Assembly (NCBI GenBank): GCA_015698045.1
Contig: BLAL01000059.1
Span: 749,001-813,000, forward strand
Direction of reading: 5' to 3'
DNA length: 64,000 nt
DNA from: Rhizophagus clarus
Taxonomy: Eukaryota; Glomeromycota; Glomeromycetes; Glomerales; Glomeraceae
The notes beneath the pieces were generated by a model. It saw nothing but the letters and a program-made list of their open reading frames with translations, did not search any database and had not been told where the DNA came from. Positions 25,206-36,774 of the stretch are shown here, piece after piece; the stretch's first letter is position 1, and each line of letters opens with the position of its first letter. The position numbers and the translations under genes are program-made.

Positions 25206-25554
25206 TAATTTATTTATATTAATTGCCTGTTATTATGCGAGTTGGTGTAATATCGGCATTATCAGAAAGATATCGATAAATAAAATCATTTCATGACTTG
25301 AAAGGGAAGAAATAAATGGTTGGTTTTGCGAATAATAATAGTAACAGTAATAATAATAATGGTGCAGGGAGCCAGGGACTTATCCAAGACACGCGTACTT
25401 CCTCATGTCATTTATTTAAAAATCACTGCTAATATATTTAAATTCGAATATATTTTTATTATTTCTCATTAAAAAAAAGGATTAATTAAAAGAAAAAGTT
25501 AATAAAAGCAAACATTATAAATGACTATATAAAATAAATCAAATAATTACTACA
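25206..25554. other. Spacer
   Basis: A small AATAATAGTAACAGTAATAA-type repeat lies at 25336-25364. No gene seen. Confidence 0.4.
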
Positions 25555-26270
25555 TTAATGTTTCTTTTTATTCTTTTTTTGTGATTTCTTTTGTTTCCCA
25601 CCTTTTTTTGATCCTTTCTTTTCTTTTTCTAGTTTAATTGATTTTAATAACTCATCAGTTACTACAATTTCATATTTTTCACGCTCTTTATATAAGTTGC
25701 TACGAGGTTTTTTCACTGGTATCAATTCAAGAGTGAAGTCTTCAATGTAGTAAAGATTTTCCTGTTGAAAGAGAAAGTTTATCAGAGGCTCTTTCATATC
25801 ACGTCCTCCACGTATCATCATTTCATCTGAACGTGACCACATGTAGATAACGCCATCAGGATCTTTTAACCAAAAAATTGTATTATAACATGAAAGCACA
25901 GGGCAAAAATTGGTAATACAGCAAATCTCTTAATTTCAAAATCATACAGAATATTTTTGTTTATCTCATATTGAAACGGATATTTATTTTTCAATATTAT
26001 AAGAAGCACAAGCAGATTTTTGTCATGTGTTTCATTATCATGGATAATTGATGCCACACATTGATTTCGGCATAGTTGCTGCAACTCCAGAGTTTTATTT
26101 TCTCTAACAGATTCCTATTCGTATTCTGCTTGAATAGATATTTCATTTGGCTGATGAGGATCTTTAAAATTCTTAGAATTGAGCTGATGTTTATCAAGTA
26201 AAAGACATATAGAGCGTCCTATACCATTATTATTTAAATTATCATACCATTTACGTTCACAACTACCCAT
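25555..26270 (-). pseudogene. Broken gene of unrecognised family with Lys-rich tail
   Basis: Reading from 26270 downward: MGSCERKWYDNLNNNGIGRS then DKHQLNSKNFKDPHQP, an in-frame TAG at about 26120, then ELQQLCRNQCVASIIHDNE, KYPFQYEINKNILYDF, a frameshift near 25890, and NTIFWLKDPDGVIYMWSRSD, MMIRGGRDM, ending KKGSKKGGKQKKSQKKNKKK before the stop at 25555. The pieces keep order and spacing, so one ancestral ORF of about 230 aa is likely. Function unknown. The domain around LKDPDGVIYMWSR was not identified. The last 114 codons alone could still be translated from an internal ATG. Confidence 0.45.
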
Positions 26271-26284
26271 CGTGATTTCCTGTC

Positions 26285-28585
26285 TAGATGTTTCAGATAT
26301 AGCTATTTATTCTTTTTAAATTATTATATAAAAGTTTAGTTATTTGTTTAAAAAAAAAACATAGCATACTCTTAACATATCATTAGTATAGTTTAAAAAC
26401 ATTTTGTACAAATACCTTACTAGTTGACTTCTCTTTTAAGTAATTCTATAACTAGAATAAAAAATAAATTAGTTTTGTAATTTTATTAAAGCATTTTTTT
26501 ATGAAAACTATACCTTATCTGATAAATTAAAAGTCTGTAATAAAAATGCTATGATTACTGTATAGCTCTTGCATATGAAAGAAATATTTGTGCAATGATC
26601 TGATGAATTTTCTGAATTAGTAATAAATAATCATATAATTTTAATTATAGGATTAATATATAGTAATAATTACATCACCTAGATAATCGATATGTTTGAT
26701 TAACTTACTTAGTATCACTCATCATATAATTTTTTAACTAATATTATATTATTTAATTAAAATTAAAAAATTAATAGTATAACAAATAGTATATTACAAA
26801 TATAATTTTACATACTAAAAAAAATTTCAAATCTTGAGTAATACTTTAATTTATGAAAACAGTTATCTAGATTATATAAAAAAAAATATATAGATTTTAT
26901 TTGAATTGGTCTGAATATAAATTCAAATCAAATAATCTGAATTCTAAATAAAAACTGGAATTTAAATTATCATATATCATGGGTCAGGTATTTTGCAAAT
27001 TCCTGAAAGTTGATCTTATATTATTATATTAATAATTCAAATTTTTATTATGAATAGAATGTATTTAAAAAATTGTATAATAACCAGAAAATTAATTTTA
27101 CATAATATTTAGGCAAAATTAGATTCATTAAATAATAAAATCAATAGAAAATAGAACTTTTTATTGGATAAAAGAAGTAAAATTACTATGCATAAAGGGG
27201 TATTGTGATTTATAATATACAATAAGTTTATATATAAAATTAAAAATTTTTTTTTATTATTAAACTAATTAATAATCTATTATATAATAAATATTTAAAT
27301 ATAATTTATTATAAAAAAAATCTACTGAAATGATGATTTTTACATTCTTTTATAAAAAATACTATTTTGGCATTTTTTTTCTATTTTAAATCAACTTATT
27401 ACTTTTAAGAAATTGTTCAGAAAGATTAGCAATAATTTATATATTAATTTTTATAAATCTAAATATAATAATATTTATAGAAAATTGTATTTTTATAACA
27501 ATACTAACTTTTAAATTTTAAAACTTTTTTTTTTAATTTAAAGGTATTAACTATACATGTATTTATTAAGTAAGAATAGGACTATTACATAATCTCTTTT
27601 TAATATAAAAACTATATAATCTAAATCATAAAGAACCTGTTTTGTCACATCACTTAATTATTAAAAGCTAAAAATATAAGAGAAACAAAAAACAGAAAAA
27701 AAAAATTTGTAAAAAACAGATAAATCTTTATAACAAAAAATCAGTTAGAAAAGCTTATCACTCCAATGACTAATTCTTTATTTCTAGTATGTTAGTTATA
27801 TAAATTAATTTATTGTTCTAGCAATAACTTGATATCTACCTTCTTCTTTTTATTAGGATATATGTTGCTAAACTTATGTAATCTGTTATTCATAATATAA
27901 AAAACACTAATCAATTAAATACCTACCTGATTTGTAACTTTTTTTTGATCAGTTATTTGATTTGTTTAATAGTTAGAAATTTGTTCATATTTTAATTAGG
28001 TATCAACCAGGTTATTACCTAATTAATAATTATTTCTTAATTTAAATTTACTGATTATTTATTTTTAAAACAAATGTTAAAATCAGATATCAATCAGTAA
28101 TTATCCAATTGCTAACCATATTTTAGTTTAATTTAAAATAAAAGTAGCTAGCTATTATTAAATTTGCAATTAACTTAAATACATTTAACTAAAAAAAAAA
28201 AAAAAAAAAAACAAAAAAGTTATTACTAGAATATATTTAATAGATATAGTAATAGTTAATTTTATAATATTTTATATTTATATTTATTATCTTAAATTAT
28301 ATTTTGATGATTGCATTCTGCAGGTTAGGGTGGATATAGCTTCTGATAAATTGTTTATATAATATATGAACTAAATATCAATAAAAGCATATATAGATCA
28401 TTAAAAAAAAAAAAAAAAAAAATACATTTAACTTAAATTAGGATAAATAGTTATATATTTTATACTAATTGAGATCAAATAGTGTACTATCACTATAGTT
28501 AATAATTAGTTTTTCTAGCAAAAGTTAAAAATTGACCTTAATTTTGAATTATATAATATATCATATATTGAAAGTAATGTTACTG
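26285..28585. other. Very AT-rich gene-free region
   Basis: Almost pure A/T with long runs (e.g. poly-A near 28190-28210 and 28400-28425). Words such as ATATCAATCAGTAATTATCCAATTG (28086-28110) resemble words near 44420-44460, so the two flanks of the 30-42 kb transposon may belong to one older repeat. No gene was found. Confidence 0.5.
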
Positions 28586-28589
28586 TTGT

Positions 28590-29660
28590 ACTAGCATTTT
28601 ACAACATTTTTTAATGATATTGCAAAATGTTTCTATTACACATAAAAAAATGTTTATCGAGACATTTTTTAATGATACTATTAATAAAAATGGTGCAAAA
28701 CATTTTTATTATAGAAAAAAAATGTTTTTTACAACATTTTTAATATAAACGTTGTGAGACATTTTTATTACAAACAAAAGTTATTTGCAACGTTTTTTAA
28801 CAGTTTTAATATAAGTGTTGCAAAATGTTTTTATTACATGAAAAAAAACATTTTTTTATAACATTTTTAACAGTTTTAATATAAATATTGTAAAATGTTT
28901 TTATTACAAAAAAATGTTTTTTGCAACGTTTTTTTAACAGTATTAATTAAAAATATTGTAAAATGCTTTATTTCACATAAAAAAAGTGTTTTTTGCAATA
29001 TTTTTTAATAGAATTAATATAAATATTGCAAAATGCTTTTATAATATAAAAAAAATAATATTTTTTAATAGTTTTAATATAAATGTTACAAAATGTTTTA
29101 TTCCACAAAAAAAAATGTTTCTCATAACGTTTTTTAATAGTATTAATTAAAAATGTTGCAAAACGGTTTAATCTGCATAAAAAAAAAATTTCTTGTACTG
29201 TTTTTTAACAGTATTAATTAAAATTATTTCAAAATGCTTTATTCTACATAAAAAAAATATTTTTTGTAATGTTTTTTAACAGTTTTAATATAAATGTTAT
29301 GAAATATTTTATTCCACATAAAAAAATGTTTTTTGCATTATTTTTTAACAGTATTAATTAAAAATGTTGCAAAACGCTTTATTCCATATAAAAAAATATT
29401 TTCGTAACATTTTTTAACAGTTTTAATATAAATGTTACAAAATATTTTATTTCATGAAAAAAAAGTTTCTCACAACATTTTTTAACAGTATTAATTAAAA
29501 ATGTTGTAAAACATTTTATTCCATATAAAAAAATATTTCTTGTAACATTTTTTAACAGAATTAATATAAATATTGTAAAACACTTTTATAATAAAAAAAA
29601 TATTTTTCAAACATTTTTTAACCTTATAATGAAAAAATATTGTGAAAAACATTTTTTATT
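28590..29660. repeat. AT-rich satellite, about 60-bp unit with 118-120-bp higher-order period
   Basis: Roughly 18 imperfect units. Each contains AACATTTTTTAACAG, then either TTTTAATATAAATGTT or TATTAATTAAAAATGTT, then GCAAAATGTTTTATT and an A-run before the next unit. The two alternative middle words tend to alternate, giving a double period of about 118-120 bp. No ORFs. The array ends where a TTAACTCAGGTTAACTCAAG motif starts (about 29695). Confidence 0.75.
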
Positions 29661-30139
29661 TATTAAAATCTGAAATACTACTGCAGATTTTATTTAACTC
29701 AGGTTAACTCAAGTTAAATTGAGTATTAATATAAACTCAAAATTAACTTGAATTGGAATTGACTCATGAATTGAATCATTATTACGTGATTGGAAAATGC
29801 TTGAATCAAACTTGAATTGACTTGACTCACAAATTGACCTGAGTTGACTTGACTTGTTCAAAGCACTAGAAATATTTAGTAATCTCCGCAACTTCAACTG
29901 CAAGCAAATGTTTATTTTCTAATACTAGAAATTTATTAACAAATAAAAGAATATGTATTAAAACTAAGTTTATTCAAAAAAATTATGTTCTTAAAAAGAA
30001 ATGCATCAAATTTTGATACAATTTATCTAACTGATGAATAAAAATTATGTTTTATTGTATTTATTTTTGGATATTTAAATTTTAATAAAAATAGTAATAA
30101 AAATAATAAATGATTTAAATATAAAATTTGATAAAAAGC
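29661..30139. other. Spacer between satellite and minisatellite
   Basis: A short cluster of TTGACTTGA / CAAGTTAA-like words occurs at 29695-29850 (TTGAATTGACTTGACTCAC and similar), followed by plain AT-rich DNA. No gene. Confidence 0.4.
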
Positions 30140-30243
30140 TGCTAAACTTGTTAAATCCTTTAAGCAACCTGCTATTCAACCTTTAAAATCCTTTATCAAA
30201 CTATTAACTAACTGTTAAAACTTTTTATCAAACTGTTAACTAA
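30140..30243. repeat. 31/32-bp minisatellite, left half
   Basis: Units of the form ATCAAACTG(C/T)TAACTAACTG followed by (C/T)TAAA(A)C.CTTT. The array is interrupted after 30243 (…AACTAA) by the large transposon and resumes at 42237. The last three bases, TAA (30241-30243), are the left target-site duplication. Confidence 0.75.
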
Positions 30244-30272
30244 GGGTAGTAACATATATTAGCTAATATTTT
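30244..30272 (+). repeat. Left terminal inverted repeat of 12-kb transposon
   Basis: 29 bp, differing from the right end at four positions (2, 4, 8 and 10 from the tip). Confidence 0.8.
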
Positions 30273-30648
30273 TTTACTATAGGTGCTTAGGGGCATGCCA
30301 GAAATCAGTTGATTTAATAGAAAGATGGGGTTAACCTAAAAATTAGGTTCCTATGATTGGCTATAAATTATATAATATATATAATAATATATTATTATTA
30401 TTTATATATTAAAATAGTATTTTACAATTATCTAACCATCTAATAACTCAATTTAACTAAATTTTTTTTTGTTTTGTAGGGCTTAATAAAAGCTATAAAC
30501 CAAAAAAAAAATTTATAAAAATTAAATTACTAGATCCAAGTTAATTATATAAATATAATTATATATATTATTATATATTTTTTTAGCTAATTGACATGTG
30601 ATTAGATGGGGGGTATGAGGATAACACTGGTCAAAATCGATGCTAGCG

Positions 30649-31000
30649 GATACATATCGGGTACCCGATATGTGTAATATATTTGTAGGATATGTGTATG
30701 ATATTCGATAATAATACACATATCGGGTACCCGATATGTGTATTGTTTATGCAGAAATTCGGTGATACATATTACAGTTATCGCACAAGTATTCACACAT
30801 ATCGGGTAGTTATAATATCGGGCACATATCATTTATTTACTGTATACCTGATATATTGTAATAAATATCGTATAAATATCGTATACCAATCATACATTTA
30901 TCAGATAGCACCGATAATTATTTTATAGCTGTCCGATATGGACATATTTTGGTACCCGATATGAACACGATAAAGTTCAAGTACATATACCGGGCAGTAT
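30649..31000. repeat. Left subterminal ATATCGGG palindrome array
   Basis: Contains two near-perfect palindromes centred on GGGTACCC: ACATATCGGGTACCCGATAT... at 30652-30673 (22 bp), and a 32-bp perfect palindrome at 30713-30744. Degenerate half-sites follow (CACATATCGGGTAG, ATATCGGGCACATATC, GTCCGATATGGACAT, GGTACCCGATATG, ATATACCGGGC). Such subterminal repeats are the usual transposase or accessory-protein binding sites of CACTA-type elements. Several overlapping ORFs here exist only because the palindrome is open in many frames. Confidence 0.7.
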
Positions 31001-31009
31001 AATATTTTT

Positions 31010-32400
31010 AATAATTCAGGCAAAAATTATAGAATTTATATTATAATTTGTAATTTATATATATTTTTTCAGATTAATTTATAATTTTAACTCAAAATTT
31101 ATTTTTAATTAAAAACAAAAAATATGAATTACAATCTATGTAAAATCAATACTACATTTATGTAAAATCAAATCTAAATTCAATAAATTGCGAATAAATC
31201 TATATTATATAAATCAATTATACTGTAAGTGGCATACTAACGAAATTAGATTTCACTTGTTCGCTTACTTATTTTCATTATATTCAAATTTGATCATTAA
31301 ACGAAAGTAACATTATTAGTAACAGGTTGTTAGAAAAGGAACAATAATAAAAAAAGAATATTAGTAGAAGAAAAAGAAATAGTTAGTAGTAAAAAATGTT
31401 AGTAGGAAAGAAATAAAATAAATAAAAATTAGTAGAAGAAAATAATTAGTAGAAATTATAGAAGAAAGAAACAGTAGAAGAAAGAAAATAGAAAAATAAT
31501 GTACAAGTACCCTACAACTTCATCCCTAGGTAGTCAAAAATCTCAGGTAGTTCCAGACCACAGCAAACATGAAAGATAACTATATATATACAATAGCAAT
31601 GAAGAAAAATATTAGATAGTGGAAACGTTAGTAAAATTTAAGAAAAGTAAATGATAGAAAATTCAGATATGTTAATAAGAGAAGTATTAGTAAAAGGAAG
31701 AAAGAAACGTTAGCAAGAGGACGTTAATAGAAAATATTTATAATCATATGAAAAGAGAAGTGTAGCGTTAATAAAAAATATACCTTATGTGTTCTTTTCC
31801 TGAATATAATAAAGAAAAAAATGTAAAAAAACGTCGTTAAAGAGAAGTGTAACATTAATAAAAAAATATACCTTGTGTGTTTTTACGTGTTAATTTGATA
31901 ATATTGTAAAAAAAAGAAAGCGGTTACAGACTTACAGTAAGCGAAAAAATTAAAGAGAAAAAAGAAAAAAAAAATAAAATGACAATATAAACAAATAATT
32001 AAATCATGTGATCATTAAATAATAAGTTGATTATAATTGGTCAACATTTGAACAGTTACACAAATTTTAAACAATATATTTTATCATATAGTACAGTATA
32101 ATAACGAATGAAAGAATATAAAATATAGCAATAAAATTAATAAAAATTTTGCATTTTATGCATTTTACATATAATTCTGAAAAGGGTGTACCGGTTATCT
32201 ATATATTTTATTTATCATTTTTTGCTACGATAATATTATCATCGTTAATATCACGAATCTTACTTTCACCTTTTAGCGTACAATCTGCAATAAAGAAGCA
32301 GAACTATTCTGGTCTGTAACCGTATCATGCGCAAAAATTTATTTTCTTGATCTTGTACGACTTAAAAATGAATTTCTTAAAATATTAATACTAATCTTTT
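31010..32400. repeat. Non-coding transposon interior with TTAGTAGAAGAAA repeats
   Basis: A purine-rich tandem-like tract with TTAGTAGAAGAAA / AGTAGAAGAAAGAAA words lies at 31330-31500 and weaker copies continue to 31770. A related AGGACAGTAGAAG tract recurs at 33297-33330. Words AGAGAAGTGTA(A/G)C(G/A)TTAATAAAAAATATACCTT are duplicated at about 31755-31790 and 31841-31875. No gene recognised. Confidence 0.45.
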
Positions 32401-32407
32401 TTTTTAG

Positions 32408-32641
32408 CAGCAAGTCATAGTGATCGTGGTGATCGTAGTGGTCGTGGTAGTCATAGAGGTCATGGAGGTCGTGGTCGTAAAGGCGATGATGATATCGACG
32501 ATGGGTAAAATTTTATTAATCAAATTTAAATTATCACTTAAAATATTATTATTTTAATTTTTTTTTTATAAGTACGACATTATCCTTTCTGACAGAGATG
32601 ATGGCAACGACAATGAGCTTATAGATGACTTTGCGAAGCAG
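32408..32641 (+). CDS. Gly/Arg-rich and acidic exon pair, partial gene of unknown function
   Basis: Two exons bounded by splice signals. The first, 32408-32504 (after TTTTTTAG, before GGTAAA), reads ASHSDRGDRSGRGSHRGHGG...KGDDDIDDG; the second, about 32596-32641 (after TCTGACAG, before GTACAT), continues in frame GDDGNDNELIDDFAKQIT. An RG/HG-rich run followed by an acidic run would suit an RNA- or DNA-binding tail. The 5' exons and stop were not found, so this is a fragment or part of an unresolved transposon gene. The frame-keeping splice is the main support. Confidence 0.35.
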
Positions 32642-32649
32642 ATAACATG

Positions 32650-34890
32650 TACATACACCTTTTTCAAAATTATATGTAAAATGCAAAAATGCAAAATTTT
32701 TATCAATTTGTATTGCTATTTTTTATTTTACAGATTATAAATATATCTTTTAATAAAATTCAAATTTTTCAGTTTATACTATACGATAAAAATTTATTAG
32801 CGAAACAAGTGAAATAAAAAAATTGAAAATTTGCCGTATTAGGTACTTTTGAAAGTTAAAACAATGCCGATGGAAACCTAAAAGTGCTAAAAGTGAGGTA
32901 TATATATATATATATTAGTTATAGGAATAACTAAAGTAAGTAATTAATAGTTAGTGTTGGCGAATAGAGTATTTGCTGACGAAGAATTTGCTGACGAAGG
33001 ATAAAAGGTGACAAAGTATTGACTGATGATGAAATAATAAGATAGTGTATAGACAAGTAACGATACTCAGTCCCATACATATCTTAGGAGGCTAGCCTAT
33101 CGTGAATAACTCACTACAGAAGAATATGTATTTTATTTGCGCATATACCTATAACACAAGGTATATAGATGGACCTGCCAGTGAAGGCACGTATGTTCAG
33201 GAAAGGTGAAGGAAGGGAATAAGATATAAATGATATTAATTACTTACCCTATTTTAGAGTAAAACAACGTGAGATATGAAAACGTTACGAAAAGAAGGAC
33301 AGTAGAAGGACAGTAGAAGAAGATAGTAGAGAAAACCTAAAAAGAAGAAAGGGAAAGAATAGGGTTGGCAAGCGTTAGCAGAAGAATGGAAATACCGAGT
33401 ATTTCAAATATGAAACAGTGAAATAACATAAAAGTGGCTGGGATCGCCTGACTGCTAACACGCGATACGTATATTGCTTACAATCTGTCGAGGTGTGACG
33501 GCCTACCCCTTACATTAAAACCATTCAGCGCGAAGCATTGAATAGCGTACTTGCCTTATAGAGCCCTAATGATATCAACACAAAGAAATTAAAATTATAA
33601 AATCTGGCAAAATTTGAAAGAAGTTTGCGAAGGTTGATGACGAGGATCATAAGAAATGGAACGTTTTAAAGAAAGAAAGGCTCGCTTTAGATTAACCAGT
33701 TCACGACATTCTCTTTTATTGGGACGAAGACAGTTGAGTGATACGTTTAACACGACCTATAATAACAAAGAAAGGAAAATAAAAGGGTCATCCAGGAGTA
33801 CTAGATGAGCAAGTATAAACGTCACAATATTCAACAATCGCGTACAAGTGTTTCGCAGGATCCTTTCAGGACTGGATGATAATAACCATCCTGAGCGTAA
33901 GACATTTATCTTTACAACGCGTCCGCAGTCACCCTTTAGAAATCAACTCAAGCAGCTATGACCAAATATGAGCCACACTCACCTTTAGCAATATCCAAAT
34001 AAACGTTGGCTTCTTTAACTTTTGTCTGAAACGGAGGGTAGATTTACGGCGAGAAGTAAAGGAACGTCTACAAGCCATGATTATTGAAGTCTGTAAAAAA
34101 TATATAAATAAATAAAGGACGTAAAAGTTAGGAGGTGACATCTGGTTCGCATTCCATGTGACCCCAAGCCAACTATTCCTTGAACCCCACAGACTCCTAA
34201 CTATCTTGTAAGCAGTATCATTAAAACTATGAAGCAATACTGGTATATCGTGTATATTAGATTATTGGAATATTTAAGACAGTTTATCTTTAGTTAGACC
34301 GTAATCTTTATAATACGTGCAGTGACCAGCGTAAACTCAGGGAGCGCATGCTTACCTTTAACAAAGATATACAAGAAGGATATGAAAGCAATAGAGAGCG
34401 GAAAAAGAGTAAGAGAGTTATGGAAAAAATAGAAATAATATTTGAAGAAAAATATTTGTTAAAGGAGAGAAAAGAAGTTATTTTATATTTTTAAGATAAA
34501 ACGCGACAAAAATTTGGGATATTTCATGATAATCTTAAGGAAAATAACTTAATTGGTGATCAACAATGTGTTTGAAAACTAAATTGATATTAGTATAACA
34601 TGACTAGTACAGTACATGACGGTTCCAAACTGGAATAAATATATCAAGTTGACTGTAATGTTGAATTTCAAACTGTAATTTAAATGATTTATAAAAAATT
34701 TCTTTTGAAGAACATTATCAATTTCTGTAAATTTCTTTTTCCATTCAAAAAGCCATCGAAAAGTTTATTTATATGAATTATAAAATATCATATCAAATGA
34801 AAATATCAAACCATTTAAAAACTTACTTATATAATAAAGCAATAAATAGTTTATTTATATTCATATTATATATATATTTTTTATAATTGA
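32650..34890. other. Transposon interior without recognised gene
   Basis: This stretch is visibly less AT-rich between 32940 and 34390 than its surroundings. ORFs such as 33956-34237 (minus) and a plus ORF from about 33658 (ERFKERKARFRLTSSRHS) have a basic composition but no family pattern. It may hold further captured or decayed coding exons. No terminal repeats of a nested element were noticed. Confidence 0.35.
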
Positions 34891-34894
34891 TTAA

Positions 34895-35041
34895 TTATAA
34901 TACTAGCTCAAAAATATTTGCCCTGGCCAATTTTAAAATATATTTGTTAGCACAAATACGTCCAGCTTCTAATGCCTCGCTAGAAAGCTGTTGATGTTCA
35001 TCAGAAAGCAAATAGATACAAAGAGGAAATTCATCTACATT
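34895..35041 (-). pseudogene. RPL10: Captured fragment of ribosomal protein L10 (uL16)
   Basis: The minus strand reads [20 protein letters not shown] then [19 protein letters not shown], the conserved eukaryotic uL16 segment [11 protein letters not shown]...[15 protein letters not shown]. It is preceded by a pyrimidine tract and a TAG, as if copied from the edge of an exon. After KLARANIF the similarity stops and a stop codon follows. Only this ~45-residue piece is present, with neither the N-terminal MGRRP... start nor the C-terminal half. It sits 64 bp beyond the 3' end of the SANT-like gene inside the transposon. Host-fragment capture is inferred; a functional L10 gene must lie elsewhere in the genome. 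Confidence 0.75.
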
Positions 35042-35104
35042 TGAAAAAAAAAAATTTGTAATAAAATTTTGAATAATTGAATTTATATACACACATTGTT
35101 GTTA

Positions 35105-35788
35105 TCAATCTATGTTGATAATGTTGGGTGGTGAAGAAGGAGGTGGTAGTGAAGAAGGAGGTGGTGGTGAAGAAGGAGGTGGTGGTGAAGAAGGAGGTGG
35201 TGGTGGTGGTGGCGAAGTTAGATTGATAATATTAGGTGGTGAATAAGGAGGAGGTGGTGGTGGCGGCGATGAGGGAGGAGAATAATTTAAGGGAGTTGTC
35301 GCCTGGGACGTCGCTCTCGACCTTTCGTTAATATCGTGAATTATATCATAATTCGTTCCTAATAATAAAGAACAATTAATTAATAAAATTTAAATATAAA
35401 AATATTTAATATTTATATTTGTGATATTTACTTGGTTTTTCCCAGAAATGTTCTTTAAATTCTTCGAAAAACATTTCTCCTAACATCGTTTTCTTACCCT
35501 TGGGATCGCCATCTACATATTTTTTCATTTTCTGATAAAATCATGTCATGTTTAGTATTTATATTAGTAATACGAAATATTTTATTTATATACCTTATAA
35601 GCACGCACTAATCCGTAGAATTTTTCTTTACACTTTTTTCCTGAATAATCTGTTCCAAATTTAATATTTATTTCACTCGCAAGAGTTTTCCAGTAATTGT
35701 ATCTCATGTTATTATTTAATTGATGATAATTTTCATTTTCACTTTTTCTTTTTTCAATTAAGTAATTTAACTGATCTTTGGACCACAT
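35105..35788 (-). CDS. Myb/SANT-like DNA-binding protein with proline-rich tail (transposon-encoded)
   Basis: Three exons, 35788-35594, 35531-35432 and 35358-35105, total 549 nt (182 aa) with all phases consistent. The N-terminal part MWSKDQLNYLIEKRKSENEN, W at residue 34 region (YNYWKTLASEI), FGTDYSGKKCKEKFYGLVRAYK and MKKYVDGDPKG has the trihelix/SANT pattern (W....L..LI..R......, W..IA..., G...T..QC..K...L...YK). The C-terminal third is PPPP/SSPPPP repeats produced by a GGT-GGT-GAA-GAA-GGA minisatellite (35126-35215, plus strand). Such proteins bind element ends in other DNA transposons; here binding of the subterminal palindromes is a guess. A longer start at 35821 is possible; 35788 is preferred because the SANT domain begins there. 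No lesion was seen. Confidence 0.72.
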
Positions 35789-35796
35789 TGTAGAAA

Positions 35797-36230
35797 AGAT
35801 AAAAAACTCGTAAAAAAACAATTGTTAGGTTGATAAAATTTGTTATCCTTTTAGAATAGAAAAGATAAAAAATCTCGTAAAAAACAATTGTTAGGTTGAT
35901 AAAATTTGTTATCCTTTTATAAGAATTTGATCGAATTTATTACTGGTCTATATCATTTCTTCGTTGTATTCATTAATTTGTCCTATTCTTTTGCGATTTA
36001 ATCATATGAATCATTAAAGTCTAATAAATTACTACGCCTACAACCTTACTATATTCGTTATAATAAACAAAAGGATGGAATGACATAATACTTTGGAGAC
36101 ATTATTCGTTTTGCGATTTAATCATATGAATCATTAGTCTTAAAATAAATTACTACGCCTACAACCTTACTTTATTCGTTATAATAAACAAAAGGATGGA
36201 ATGACATAATACTTTGGAGACAATGTTACA
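35797..36230. repeat. Two local tandem duplications upstream of SANT-like gene
   Basis: First duplication: about 67 bp containing AGAAAAGATAAAAAACTCGT and CAATTGTTAGGTTGATAAAA, at 35793-35855 and 35858-35925. Second: about 117 bp containing TTTTGCGATTTAATCATATG, CTACGCCTACAACCTTACT and GGATGGAATGACATAATACT, at 35991-36108 and 36111-36224. The copies are nearly identical, so the duplications are recent. They lie in what should be the promoter of the SANT-like gene. Confidence 0.8.
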
Positions 36231-36474
36231 TCAAAAATTCCCTATTAATTGTAACACGATTTAATATAATGAAATAACTAGACATGTCGCGGGCTTGTCG
36301 CGGTTGTATCGCAGTAAACTATTAATAAAAAAATGAGTTATATCGTGGGTGTGTCGCGGGTGGGTCAGTTGAAGGCTTATATTCGAAGATTTTAATGTGA
36401 AAACTTATTACAAATAATACAATATTACAATATCAATTATTCTGAGTTACGACAACTTTAAATAAATAAAATTT

Positions 36475-36612
36475 ATTCGTTTTCATATACATTGATGAAT
36501 TCGTTCAACAAGTCCTCTACATCTTAGTCGAAATTTCCTCTCTCTCCCTCACTTTCATCATTATTAATATTATTTTTCGTAATCGTCATTTTCAGAATCG
36601 TCATCCATTATA
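36475..36612 (-). pseudogene. Small acidic ORF remnant
   Basis: The minus strand reads MDDDSENDDYEK, a frameshift, NNINNDESEGERGNFD, a stop, then DVEDLLNEFINVYENE and a terminal stop. The acidic composition and order suggest a decayed C-terminal tail of some protein. Not identified. It lies downstream of the tnp2 transposase gene. Confidence 0.25.
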
Positions 36613-36774
36613 TAAAAAGGTTTCGGTTTTCGCCATTAGATTTCGTCACAATTTTCCTATCAAATGATCAAATTGTACTATGTTTCACCACATTTTATCG
36701 TCCTAATCACATTTTATTAAAAACAAGTTTGAAATTTTTTACACCGTTACGTAATTTGCATGGCTGCATTTTAT

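Noticed and set aside
30522-30928. Several ORFs on both strands in the palindrome region
   Set aside because: Open only because ATATCGGGTACCCGATAT-type repeats are stop-free in several frames; translations are self-similar repeats.
33958-34237. Basic minus ORF with ACRRSFTSRRKS as a ribosomal-protein fragment
   Set aside because: Looked at because of the nearby L10 fragment, but no ribosomal protein pattern could be matched.
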